Assembly: GCA_025362115.1 (NCBI GenBank) | Contig: JANYIK010000013.1 | Location: 1 to 20,243, forward strand | Direction of reading: 5' to 3' | Source of the DNA: Methylophilaceae bacterium | GTDB lineage: Bacteria; Pseudomonadota; Gammaproteobacteria; Burkholderiales; Methylophilaceae | Length of the DNA stretch: 20,243 nucleotides | Part shown: piece by piece, positions 7,635 through 16,211 of the stretch | How positions within the stretch are numbered: the first letter of the stretch is position 1 | How the letters are laid out: each line of letters opens with the position of its first letter | Made by a program: the position numbers and the translations under genes | Notes under the pieces: model-generated | Told to the model about the DNA's origin: nothing | The model's database searches: none | The model's input: only the letters and a program-made list of their open reading frames with translations

Positions 7635-8252
7635 ATGGCAGTTAAAGGTCTTTATGCCATCACACCAGACAGCACAGACCGCGATGCGCTACTCATCAAA
7701 GTAGAAGCCGCACTGCTGGGCGGTGTGCGTATCGTGCAGTATCGTAATAAACGCTCGACCCTGAATTTACGTCAACACTTGGAAACCGCTTCCGCTCTGG
7801 CCAAACTGTGTCGCCAATATCAGGCAATTTTTATTGTCAACGACGATGCCAACCTGGCCTTAAATATAGGTGCTGATGGCGTACATCTGGGCAAAGACGA
7901 TGGCGACATCGCCAGCGCCCGCAAGCTATTGGGCAAAGAGGCCATCATTGGTGTGAGTTGCTACGATAATTTGAGCCGCGCCTTGCAAGCCCAAGAGCAA
8001 GGTGCCAATTACGTTGCCTTCGGCGCGATGTTCTCTTCCAGCACCAAACCTGACGCGCCCCGCGCTACCTTGGAACTATTGCGCGAAGGCAAAGCTCAAC
8101 TCAACATCCCCATCGTTGCCATTGGCGGCATTACCTTGCACAATGCGGCGGATGTGGTAGATGCGGGTGCAGACGCGCTGGCTGTCATCAACGCCTTATT
8201 CGATGCGCCCGATATCCAAAAAGCTGCGAAGCAATTTTCTGAACTTTTCTGA
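7635..8252 (+). CDS. thiE: Thiamine-phosphate synthase
   Basis: Joins HMP-pyrophosphate and thiazole phosphate to give thiamine monophosphate; a TIM-barrel enzyme. Motifs in order are GLYAITPD at the N-terminus, VQYRNK (the family's lysine/arginine pyrophosphate site), IVNDDANLALNIGADGVHLGKDD (Mg and pyrophosphate binding), GVSCYDN, FGAMFSSSTKPDA (thiazole-phosphate site) and VAIGGIT with a glycine phosphate loop. The chosen ATG at 7635 gives 205 residues and has GAGGG about five bases upstream. A GTG at 7623 is in frame but would start inside the repeat and only adds MRAA. It follows thiD by 68 bases holding hairpin sequence, and hemL starts 20 bases later, so the four genes are probably one transcript. 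Confidence 0.94.
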   Translation: MAVKGLYAITPDSTDRDALLIKVEAALLGGVRIVQYRNKRSTLNLRQHLETASALAKLCRQYQAIFIVNDDANLALNIGADGVHLGKDDGDIASARKLLGKEAIIGVSCYDNLSRALQAQEQGANYVAFGAMFSSSTKPDAPRATLELLREGKAQLNIPIVAIGGITLHNAADVVDAGADALAVINALFDAPDIQKAAKQFSELF

Positions 8253-8272
8253 TCTTTAGACTAACCAAAATC

Positions 8273-9547
8273 ATGACCTCACGCAACCAACAACTGTTTG
8301 AACAATCGCAAAAACTCATCCCCGGCGGCGTCAATTCGCCAGTTCGTGCTTTCCGCTCCGTCGGCGGCACACCCGTATTTTTCAAACGTGGACTAGGTGC
8401 CTATTTATGGGATGAAGACGACAAGCAATACATTGACTACATTGGCTCATGGGGTCCAATGATCCTTGGCCACGCCCATCCGGTGGTCATTGCCGCAGTG
8501 CAGGAAGCCGCAAGTAACAGTCTCTCCTTCGGCGCACCTACCGCACGAGAATTGGAAATGGCAGAACTGCTCACCAAACTTGTCCCCAGCATGGAGCAGG
8601 TGCGGCTGGTGAGTTCCGGCACAGAAGCTACTATGAGCGCTATCCGCCTTGCCCGTGGCTTTACCGGACGTTCAAAAATCGTGAAATTTGAAGGCTGCTA
8701 CCACGGTCACGCCGATGCTTTATTAGTGAAGGCTGGTTCAGGTGCACTCACCTTCGGCCAACCCAGTTCAGCAGGCGTGCCGCCGGAAGTCGCCGCACAT
8801 ACACTCACGCTGGCCTATAACAACAGCGCTGAAGTTGAGACGCTCTTCAGCCAGATCGGCCATGAAATCGCTTGCGTCATCGTCGAGCCTGTCGCTGGCA
8901 ACATGAATTTAATCCCGCCCGTACCCGGATTTTTGGAAACCTTAAGAGCAGAGTGCAGCAAACACGGTGCAGTACTGATTTTTGACGAAGTCATGACCGG
9001 CTTTAGAGTGCATCTAGGCGGCGCACAGGCGCTCTACAACATCAAGCCAGATTTGACCACACTAGGCAAAGTGATAGGCGGCGGCTTGCCAGTCGGCGCG
9101 TTTGGCGGACGACAAGACATCATGGGCCATTTAGCGCCGCTGGGCACGGTATATCAAGCAGGTACGCTATCGGGCAACCCGGTTGCGGTTGCTGCGGGTT
9201 TAACCACGCTCACGCTGATTCAAGAAGCGGGTTTTCACGATAAACTCAGCAAAAATACCAAGTTGCTAGTGGATGGATTGGCAGGAATTGCCAAAGAAAA
9301 AGGCATCGCCTTCAGCGCGCAAAGTGTAGGTGGAATGTTCGGCGTGTATTTCAGCGAGCATTGCCCAACCTCATACGACGAAGTGATGAAATCTGACAAA
9401 GAAGCGTTCAACCGCTTCTTTCATGCCATGCTGGATGGTGGCGTATATCTTGCCCCATCAGCTTTTGAGGCAGGATTTGTCTCGGCGGCACATGGCGAGG
9501 AAGAGATCGCTAAAACGCTGACAGCAGCACGAAAAGCTCTTTCTTGA
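8273..9547 (+). CDS. hemL: Glutamate-1-semialdehyde 2,1-aminomutase
   Basis: PLP enzyme that converts glutamate-1-semialdehyde to 5-aminolevulinate, the last step of the C5 route to tetrapyrroles. It has 424 residues, the normal length. The N-terminal PGGVNSPVRAF block, SSGTEATMSAIRLARGFTGR (cofactor phosphate), the GCYHGHAD loop, and IFDEVMTGFRV are all present. K266 in TTLGKVIGGGLPVGAFGG is the Schiff-base lysine. Its presence shows that this organism makes heme from glutamyl-tRNA, not by glycine condensation. It lies 20 bases after thiE and 18 bases before a membrane phosphotransferase gene, with no visible promoter or Shine-Dalgarno. The window also holds hemE and the genes that make glutamate. 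Identification is secure. Confidence 0.98.
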   Translation: MTSRNQQLFEQSQKLIPGGVNSPVRAFRSVGGTPVFFKRGLGAYLWDEDDKQYIDYIGSWGPMILGHAHPVVIAAVQEAASNSLSFGAPTARELEMAELLTKLVPSMEQVRLVSSGTEATMSAIRLARGFTGRSKIVKFEGCYHGHADALLVKAGSGALTFGQPSSAGVPPEVAAHTLTLAYNNSAEVETLFSQIGHEIACVIVEPVAGNMNLIPPVPGFLETLRAECSKHGAVLIFDEVMTGFRVHLGGAQALYNIKPDLTTLGKVIGGGLPVGAFGGRQDIMGHLAPLGTVYQAGTLSGNPVAVAAGLTTLTLIQEAGFHDKLSKNTKLLVDGLAGIAKEKGIAFSAQSVGGMFGVYFSEHCPTSYDEVMKSDKEAFNRFFHAMLDGGVYLAPSAFEAGFVSAAHGEEEIAKTLTAARKALS

Positions 9548-9565
9548 TAACCTCAACCTAAATCA

Positions 9566-11494
9566 ATGAAACCCCTAAAGACTCTTCTACGCCCCATTCC
9601 TTTGCTGTGCTTAACTTTGGCAGCGGTGCTACTCACCATTTTTGCCCTCACCCGCATTGGCCTGCTGGTTTACACCGGAATGGATGTTGTGCCGCCGCAG
9701 CTGTGGCCTAGTCTGTTTATCAAGGGCTTGTGGTTTGATTTAGCGGTGACGGTTTGCCTGTTGGCTCCAGTGTTGCTGTATGAGGCTATTTTGCCTAATC
9801 GCTGGCGGCAATATAAATGGCACTCCATGCTGCGCTGGTTGTGGCTATGGTTTTCTGTGTCTCTTCTGTTGTTTGGCGCAGTGTCTGAGGCGACTTTTTG
9901 GTTGGAGTTTACGACACGTTTTAACTTCATCGCGTTGGATTATTTGATATACACGACTGAAGTGATTGGTAATATCCGCGAATCGTATCCAGTGGGATGG
10001 ATATTGGCGGGCATTGGCTTGGTTGCGGCTTTGGTGGTGTGGCGGGTGGCGGCACAAATCCGCCGTGCCAATCAAGCTGAATACTCCAAAAAGCAGCGAT
10101 GGAGCATGGGTTTGGCAGCTTTTGTGTTACCGACCTTGCTACTGTCTTTTGCCAACATAGACCAAATGGAATTTAAGCAAAACGCTTACGCTACCGAGCT
10201 GGCAGGCAATGGCTTGTTCACCATTACGGCGGCGGCGCGGCGCATGGAACTGGATTACGACAAGTTTTACCGCACCATGCCACAAGATACAGCCAATACC
10301 ACGCTGAAAAAACTGGGGGTTAAAAATAAGCTTATGCCCGTTGCATCAGCCAGTAGTGCTAACCCCAAAACCAACTCTAGCCCTTTTTCCAAACCGCCGC
10401 GCAACGTGATCCTGATTTCTGTGGAGAGCCTGTCGGCCTCGTTTATGGGCGCTTATGGTGCCACTGATGGTCTAACGCCACGACTGGATAAAATCGCCAA
10501 TGAAGGCATGAAATTCGAGCAGTTATTCGCCACTGGCACCCGTACCGTGCGCGGCCTGGATGCCTTATCGCTAGGCACGCCGCCTATCCCCGGACAAGCC
10601 ATCGTGCATAGACCGAATAACGACCATCTGGCGACTATTGGCGAATTGCTCAAGCAACAAGGTTTTTCCACTTTCTTTTTTTACGGTGGATACGGTTATT
10701 TTGACAATATGAATGGTTATTTTGCCGCCAATGACTATCAAATCATAGACCGTACCGACATCCCCAAGTCGTCCATCATGTTTGAGAATGTGTGGGGTGT
10801 GGCGGATGAGGCTTTGTTTAACCATGTGTTGACGCATTTTGACGCCAAGGGCGCGACGGACAAGCCGTTTTTTGCCCACATCATGACCACTAGCAACCAT
10901 AGGCCATACACCTATCCTAACGGGCGCATTGATATTCCCTCTCCCGGTGGACGCAATGGTGCGGTGAAATACACCGATTACGCGATAGACAAGTTTATCC
11001 AGGATGCCAAAACCAAGCCTTGGTTCGCAGATACCCTGTTTGTGATTGTGGCCGATCACTGTGCCTCAGTCGCGGGTAAAACCAGATTACCGGTAGAGAA
11101 ATACCATATCGCGGCCATTTTTTACGCACCAGAATTGCTTAAACCCATGGTCTACAAACCTATTATTAGCCAAATGGATATTCCGCCTACGATATTGGAC
11201 ATACTCGGCAAACAAGGTAGTGAAGGATTTTTTGGGCACTCTGCCTTTTCGCCAGAGGCATCACAAGAGCGCGCTTTTATCAGCAATTATCAACAATTGG
11301 GTTACCTCAAAAACGGCGTATTGACGGTGTTATCGCCCAAACAGAAAGTGGAAAGCTTCCGCGTTGACCCTGCCACGTATGAATCTACTCCGATGGAAAA
11401 TAATCCTGAGCTGGTAAACGAGGCCATCGCCTATTACCAAACGGGTTCTAAGGCGTTCAAAACGGGCGCTCTCAAGATCAGCGCACCGCAATAA
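9566..11494 (+). CDS. LTA-synthase-family membrane phosphotransferase (sulfatase fold)
   Basis: Inner-membrane enzyme with a large extracytoplasmic alkaline-phosphatase/sulfatase-fold domain. About five hydrophobic segments occupy residues 12-33, 48-70, 88-107, 145-165 and 180-200. A low-complexity Ser/Ala/Pro/Asn linker (about 255-275) leads to the catalytic domain. There, E287 in NVILISVESLSASFMGAYG, a threonine in ATGTRTVRGLDAL (T327 is the likely nucleophile), H445 in TSNHRPYTYP, and D497/H498 in VADHCAS match the metal and nucleophile positions of the family. Gram-negatives lack lipoteichoic acid; relatives such as OpgB/MdoB move phosphoglycerol, and others move phosphoethanolamine, onto periplasmic glycans or lipids. 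The donor and acceptor here are unknown. It is 18 bases after hemL, with no functional link evident. The family is confident, the substrate is not. Confidence 0.87.
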   Translation: MKPLKTLLRPIPLLCLTLAAVLLTIFALTRIGLLVYTGMDVVPPQLWPSLFIKGLWFDLAVTVCLLAPVLLYEAILPNRWRQYKWHSMLRWLWLWFSVSLLLFGAVSEATFWLEFTTRFNFIALDYLIYTTEVIGNIRESYPVGWILAGIGLVAALVVWRVAAQIRRANQAEYSKKQRWSMGLAAFVLPTLLLSFANIDQMEFKQNAYATELAGNGLFTITAAARRMELDYDKFYRTMPQDTANTTLKKLGVKNKLMPVASASSANPKTNSSPFSKPPRNVILISVESLSASFMGAYGATDGLTPRLDKIANEGMKFEQLFATGTRTVRGLDALSLGTPPIPGQAIVHRPNNDHLATIGELLKQQGFSTFFFYGGYGYFDNMNGYFAANDYQIIDRTDIPKSSIMFENVWGVADEALFNHVLTHFDAKGATDKPFFAHIMTTSNHRPYTYPNGRIDIPSPGGRNGAVKYTDYAIDKFIQDAKTKPWFADTLFVIVADHCASVAGKTRLPVEKYHIAAIFYAPELLKPMVYKPIISQMDIPPTILDILGKQGSEGFFGHSAFSPEASQERAFISNYQQLGYLKNGVLTVLSPKQKVESFRVDPATYESTPMENNPELVNEAIAYYQTGSKAFKTGALKISAPQ

Positions 11495-11501
11495 TTGCCG
11501 G

Positions 11502-11530
11502 TTGAAGGGAAGCCTTGAAAACAGTAGAAT
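11502..11530 (+). promoter_or_regulatory. Sigma70-like promoter of gltB-gltD-hemE
   Basis: TTGAAG (-35, 11502-11507) and TAGAAT (-10, 11525-11530) are separated by exactly 17 bases in the 105-base gap before gltB. Transcription would begin near 11537 and give a leader of about 63 bases carrying the hairpin at 11559-11575. The match is good, but it was found by eye and not tested. Confidence 0.55.
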
Positions 11531-11558
11531 TACAAGGTTTCACCCTAGAATTTTAGCG

Positions 11559-11575
11559 CTCGCCATGGTGGCGAG
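11559..11575 (+). promoter_or_regulatory. Perfect 7-bp hairpin in the gltB leader
   Basis: CTCGCCA-TGG-TGGCGAG is a perfect seven-pair stem with a three-base loop, 24 bases before the gltB ATG. It is followed by TATCTTTG, a poor T-run, so it could be a weak terminator for the upstream phosphotransferase gene, an attenuator, or a structure shaping gltB translation. The gltB ribosome binding site (GAAGG, 11583-11587) lies just after the stem. Confidence 0.45.
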
Positions 11576-11599
11576 TATCTTTGAAGGTCAGCACAACAC

Positions 11600-14500
11600 A
11601 TGAAGCAACCAGAAAAACAAGGTTTATACGATCCTTCACAGGAGCATGATGCCTGCGGCGTGGGCTTTATCGCCCACATCAAAGGCCAAAAAAGCCATAG
11701 CATCATCCAGCAAGGTTTGCAGATTTTACGTAACCTCACCCACCGTGGAGCCACGGGTTATGACCCAAAACTGGGCGATGGCGCAGGCATGCTGATTCAA
11801 TTGCCAGACGCATTTCTACGCAAAGAAGCTACCAAGCTCAATATCACATTACCCGCGGTAGGCGATTACGCTTGCGGCATGGTGTTTCTGCCACAAAACG
11901 ATAAAAGCCGTATGGCCAGTGAAGCCATCATCAAGCGCATCATTCACGAAGAAGGTCAATCTTTCCTTGGTTGGCGCGACGTACCGCGTGATAACAGCGA
12001 CATCGCCGATGCCGCGCGTGCTATCGAGCCGGTCATGCGTCAGGTGTTCATCAGCAGCCAAAGCACTGATCAAGCCACCTTCGAGCGCAAATTGTTCGTT
12101 ATCCGTAAACGTGCCGAACACGAGATTCGCACACTGGGTTTTGCCGATACCGAACAGTTTTACATTCCTTCGCTATCCAGCCGGACTATGGTCTACAAAG
12201 GCATGTTGCTGGCCGAAGAGGTTGGTATTTACTACCAAGATTTGCAAGATGAGAGCATGGTTTCTGCGCTCGCTCTGGTACACCAACGCTTTTCAACCAA
12301 CACCTTTCCCGCGTGGGATTTGGCACACCCGTTCCGCATGATCGCCCACAATGGCGAAATCAACACCATGCGCGGCAACGTCAACTGGATGACGGCGCGA
12401 CACGAAGCGATGCGCTCAGCGCTGTTAGGTTCGGATTTAGAAAAATTATGGCCACTGATAGACGAAGGCCAATCGGATTCCGCTTGCTTTGACAACGCGT
12501 TGGAGCTACTGGTAGCGGGCGGCTATTCGCTGCCCCACGCCATGATGATGTTGATACCCGAAGCGTGGTCTAGCAATCCCCTGATGGACGAAGACCGTCG
12601 CGCTTTTTATGAATATCACGCCGCCCTTATGGAACCGTGGGATGGCCCCGCCGCAGTCGCGTTCACCGATGGCCGCATGATAGGCGCTACGCTTGACCGT
12701 AATGGTCTGCGCCCCGCGCGCTATTTGGTGACTGACGACGACTTGGTGCTGATGGCTTCTGAAATGGGCGTGTTAACTTTTCCTGAGACCAAAATCGTTA
12801 AAAAATGGCGTTTGCAACCGGGGAAAATGTTCCTGATTGATCTCGAACAAGGCCGCATTATTGACGATGCAGAAGTCAAACAAACACTGTCACAAGCCAA
12901 ACCTTATCGCCGTTGGATCGAGCAATCGCGTACTTTCCTGGGCGATTTGCCCAAAGTAGAAGGCTCACTGGAACTCCACGCAAGCTTGCTAGATGTACAA
13001 CAGGCGTTTGGCTACACCCAGGAAGACCTCAAATTCATTATGCAGCCGATGGCAGCCAACGGCGAGGAAGCCAACGGTTCTATGGGCAATGACAGTGCGC
13101 TGCCGGTGCTATCCAATCGCCCCAAGGTTCTTTACAACTATTTCAAGCAACTTTTTGCACAAGTCACCAACCCGCCGATAGACCCGATTCGTGAAGAATT
13201 GGTGATGTCATTGGTGACCTTCATCGGCCCTAAGCCAAATTTATTGGGTATAGATGAAACCGACCCGCCACTGCGTTTGGAAGCCAGTCAGCCAGTACTA
13301 ACTTTGGCTGAAATAGAACAACTAAAAGCCATAGACCAACTCACTGACAAACGTTATCGCTCTGTAGTTGCCGACATTACCTACCCCGCAGCCCAAGGCG
13401 CAAAGGGCATGCAAGGCGCGATTGCGGAGATCTGCTCTCAGGCTGAAAAATCGGTACACAATGGCTTTAATTTATTGATCCTCTCTGACCGCAATGTGTC
13501 ACAAGAACGCATCGCCATTCCTGCCTTGCTGGCCACCGCGGCGGTACATCATCATTTGGTCAAAGCTGGCCTACGCACCAATACTGGCTTGGTGGTGGAC
13601 ACCGGTTCGGCGCGCGAAACCCATCATTTTGCTCTGCTGGCGGGCTACGGGGCTGAAGCCGTTTGCCCATGGTTAGCGTTTGAAACCATCAACCACATGG
13701 GCTTGGCAGATAACTATGAAGCACACAAGAAATTCGTCAAAGCGGTAGGTAAGGGCTTATACAAAGTGATGTCCAAAATGGGCATTTCCACCTATCAATC
13801 CTATTGCGGCGCGCAGATTTTTGAAGCCATAGGCCTCAACTCCGTCTTCATCAAACAATACTTTGTTGGCACTGCCAGCAAAATTGAAGGCATAGGCCTG
13901 AAAGAAGTTTCGGAAGAAGCACTACGGCTGCATACAGCCGCTTTTGGCAACGACCCCGTGTTGGCCAATGCCTTGGATGCTGGCGGCGAGTATGCCTTCC
14001 GCGTACGTGGCGAGGAACACATGTGGACGCCGGATTCCATCTCCAAGCTGCAACACGCCACGCGTACCAATCACTACGACACTTACAAAGAATACGCTAA
14101 GCTGATTAACGACCAAACCAAGCGCCATCTGACTCTCCGCGGTTTATTTGAAATCAAGCCCGCAGGCCCGCCAGTACCGCTGGATGAAGTAGAGCCCGCC
14201 AAGAATATCGTCACCCGTTTCGCCACAGGTGCGATGTCATTAGGCTCGATTTCCACCGAAGCGCACACCACGCTGGCAGTGGCGATGAACCGCATAGGTG
14301 GAAAATCCAACACCGGCGAGGGTGGCGAAGACAAATTGCGCTTTCAGCCTATCAACCGCGATAGTACTCTGGCTGAAGTCATCGGTCACAGCCGCGTAGA
14401 AGCACACATTCCGCTGCAAGCGGGCGATTCCATGCGCTCCAAGATCAAGCAAGTAGCCTCTGGTCGTTTTGGCGTAACGGCGGAGTATTTGGCCTCCGCT

Positions 14501-16207
14501 GACCAGATTCAAATCAAAATGGCGCAGGGTGCTAAACCGGGCGAGGGTGGGCAATTGCCTGGCGGAAAAGTATCCGAGTACATCGCTCAATTGCGTTTCT
14601 CCGTCCCCGGCGTAGGGCTGATTTCGCCACCACCTCACCATGATATCTATTCCATCGAAGACTTGGCGCAGCTGATCCACGACCTGAAAAATGCTAATCC
14701 CAAGGCTTCGATCTCGGTCAAACTGGTTTCCGAAACCGGCGTGGGTACTGTGGCCGCAGGCGTGGCCAAGGCCAAATCCGACCATATCGTCATCGCAGGG
14801 CACGACGGTGGCACCGGCGCTAGCCCCTTGTCCTCGCTCAAGCATGCGGGAACACCGTGGGAGCTGGGTCTGGCTGAAACACAACAAACACTAGTGTTGA
14901 ATCACTTGCGTGGCCGCGTGGCGGTGCAAGTGGATGGTCAGATGAAGACTGGCCGTGACGTACTGATAGGTGCATTGTTGGGCGCAGACGAATTCGGCTT
15001 TGCCACCGCGCCGCTGGTGGTGGAGGGCTGCATCATGATGCGTAAATGCCACCTCAATACCTGCCCGGTGGGTGTTGCCACGCAAGACCCGGTGTTACGC
15101 AAAAAATTTACTGGTCAGCCTGAACACGTGGTGAATTATTTCTTCTTTGTCGCGGAAGAAGTGCGCGAATTGATGGCGCAGATGGGCATACGCAACTTTG
15201 ATGAGCTGATAGGCCGCGCCGATTTACTGGACATGCAAAAGGGTATCGAGCACTGGAAAATCCAGGGTTTGGATTTCAGCAACATTTTCCATCAGCCTGA
15301 TATGGACGCAAGTGTTTCGCGCTATCACACCGAAACACAAGACCATGGCCTGGAAAAAGCGCTCGATAATCAATTGATTACTTGGTCTAAATCAGCATTG
15401 GAAAACCAGTTCAAAGTAGGGCTGGACACCACTATCAAGAGCGTTAATCGCACGGTTGGTACCTTGCTGTCCAACGCCGTGGCCACGCGCTATGGCGCGG
15501 CTGGCCTGCCGGACAACACCATCAACGTCAAATTTACCGGTACGGCAGGGCAGAGTTTTGCGGCGTTTTTAGCGCACGGCATCACCTTTGAACTCACCGG
15601 TGAAGGTAACGACTACGTTGGCAAAGGCTTGTGTGGCGGGCGCATTATCATCAAACCGCCACAAGCTTTCCGCGGTATTCCACAAGAAAATATCATCGTT
15701 GGCAACACCGTGATGTACGGCGCAACTACGGGCGAGAGTTACTTCCGTGGTGTGGCCGGAGAGCGCTTCTGCGTTAGAAATTCCGGTGCCAGCGCGGTGG
15801 TGGAAGGTGTGGGCGACCACGGTTGCGAATACATGACGGGCGGCACTGTTATTGTGCTTGGTCAAACCGGCCGTAATTTTGCAGCTGGCATGTCCGGTGG
15901 CGTAGCCTATGTGCTGGACGAGGATGGTCTGTTCAATCAACGTTGCAACTTGAGCATGGTGGCGCTGGAAAAGGTAGATGCGGCAGATAAAATCCCTGCT
16001 GACCCGATACAACACCTTGGCCAGCCAGATGAGATAACTTTACGTAACTTGATTGAAAAGCACGCTGCTTATAGCGGCAGTGAACTTGCAAAATCCTTGC
16101 TGGCAGATTGGGATAACAGTAGAAACAAATTCGTCAAAGTCATGCCGAATGAATATAAACGGGCGCTGACCGAGATGGCAGCCGCCGCACAGAAAAAGGC
16201 AGCGTAA
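11600..16207 (+). CDS. gltB: Glutamate synthase (NADPH) large subunit
   Basis: Alpha subunit of bacterial GOGAT, which turns glutamine and 2-oxoglutarate into two glutamates. The N-terminal class II glutaminase domain (to about residue 430) has its nucleophile C19 in EHDACGVGFIAH, so an 18-residue propeptide should be removed. The central and FMN-binding synthase domains follow. The 3Fe-4S cysteines are C1144, C1150 and C1155 in GCIMMRKCHLNTCPVGVATQ. The GXGXG beta-helix domain near the end includes GDHGCEYMTGGTVIVLG. The length of 1535 residues is normal. gltD starts four bases after the stop, so the subunits are co-translated. It is preceded by a good promoter and a leader hairpin. Identification is certain; only the exact start is slightly open, since the GAAGG ribosome site is rather distant. 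Confidence 0.99.
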   Translation: MKQPEKQGLYDPSQEHDACGVGFIAHIKGQKSHSIIQQGLQILRNLTHRGATGYDPKLGDGAGMLIQLPDAFLRKEATKLNITLPAVGDYACGMVFLPQNDKSRMASEAIIKRIIHEEGQSFLGWRDVPRDNSDIADAARAIEPVMRQVFISSQSTDQATFERKLFVIRKRAEHEIRTLGFADTEQFYIPSLSSRTMVYKGMLLAEEVGIYYQDLQDESMVSALALVHQRFSTNTFPAWDLAHPFRMIAHNGEINTMRGNVNWMTARHEAMRSALLGSDLEKLWPLIDEGQSDSACFDNALELLVAGGYSLPHAMMMLIPEAWSSNPLMDEDRRAFYEYHAALMEPWDGPAAVAFTDGRMIGATLDRNGLRPARYLVTDDDLVLMASEMGVLTFPETKIVKKWRLQPGKMFLIDLEQGRIIDDAEVKQTLSQAKPYRRWIEQSRTFLGDLPKVEGSLELHASLLDVQQAFGYTQEDLKFIMQPMAANGEEANGSMGNDSALPVLSNRPKVLYNYFKQLFAQVTNPPIDPIREELVMSLVTFIGPKPNLLGIDETDPPLRLEASQPVLTLAEIEQLKAIDQLTDKRYRSVVADITYPAAQGAKGMQGAIAEICSQAEKSVHNGFNLLILSDRNVSQERIAIPALLATAAVHHHLVKAGLRTNTGLVVDTGSARETHHFALLAGYGAEAVCPWLAFETINHMGLADNYEAHKKFVKAVGKGLYKVMSKMGISTYQSYCGAQIFEAIGLNSVFIKQYFVGTASKIEGIGLKEVSEEALRLHTAAFGNDPVLANALDAGGEYAFRVRGEEHMWTPDSISKLQHATRTNHYDTYKEYAKLINDQTKRHLTLRGLFEIKPAGPPVPLDEVEPAKNIVTRFATGAMSLGSISTEAHTTLAVAMNRIGGKSNTGEGGEDKLRFQPINRDSTLAEVIGHSRVEAHIPLQAGDSMRSKIKQVASGRFGVTAEYLASADQIQIKMAQGAKPGEGGQLPGGKVSEYIAQLRFSVPGVGLISPPPHHDIYSIEDLAQLIHDLKNANPKASISVKLVSETGVGTVAAGVAKAKSDHIVIAGHDGGTGASPLSSLKHAGTPWELGLAETQQTLVLNHLRGRVAVQVDGQMKTGRDVLIGALLGADEFGFATAPLVVEGCIMMRKCHLNTCPVGVATQDPVLRKKFTGQPEHVVNYFFFVAEEVRELMAQMGIRNFDELIGRADLLDMQKGIEHWKIQGLDFSNIFHQPDMDASVSRYHTETQDHGLEKALDNQLITWSKSALENQFKVGLDTTIKSVNRTVGTLLSNAVATRYGAAGLPDNTINVKFTGTAGQSFAAFLAHGITFELTGEGNDYVGKGLCGGRIIIKPPQAFRGIPQENIIVGNTVMYGATTGESYFRGVAGERFCVRNSGASAVVEGVGDHGCEYMTGGTVIVLGQTGRNFAAGMSGGVAYVLDEDGLFNQRCNLSMVALEKVDAADKIPADPIQHLGQPDEITLRNLIEKHAAYSGSELAKSLLADWDNSRNKFVKVMPNEYKRALTEMAAAAQKKAA

Positions 16208-16211
16208 CTGA

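Noticed and set aside
14240..14887. Long antisense open frame (215 codons) opposite gltB
   Set aside because: It lies wholly within the conserved FMN domain coding region and its translation shows no domain; it is a codon-bias shadow.
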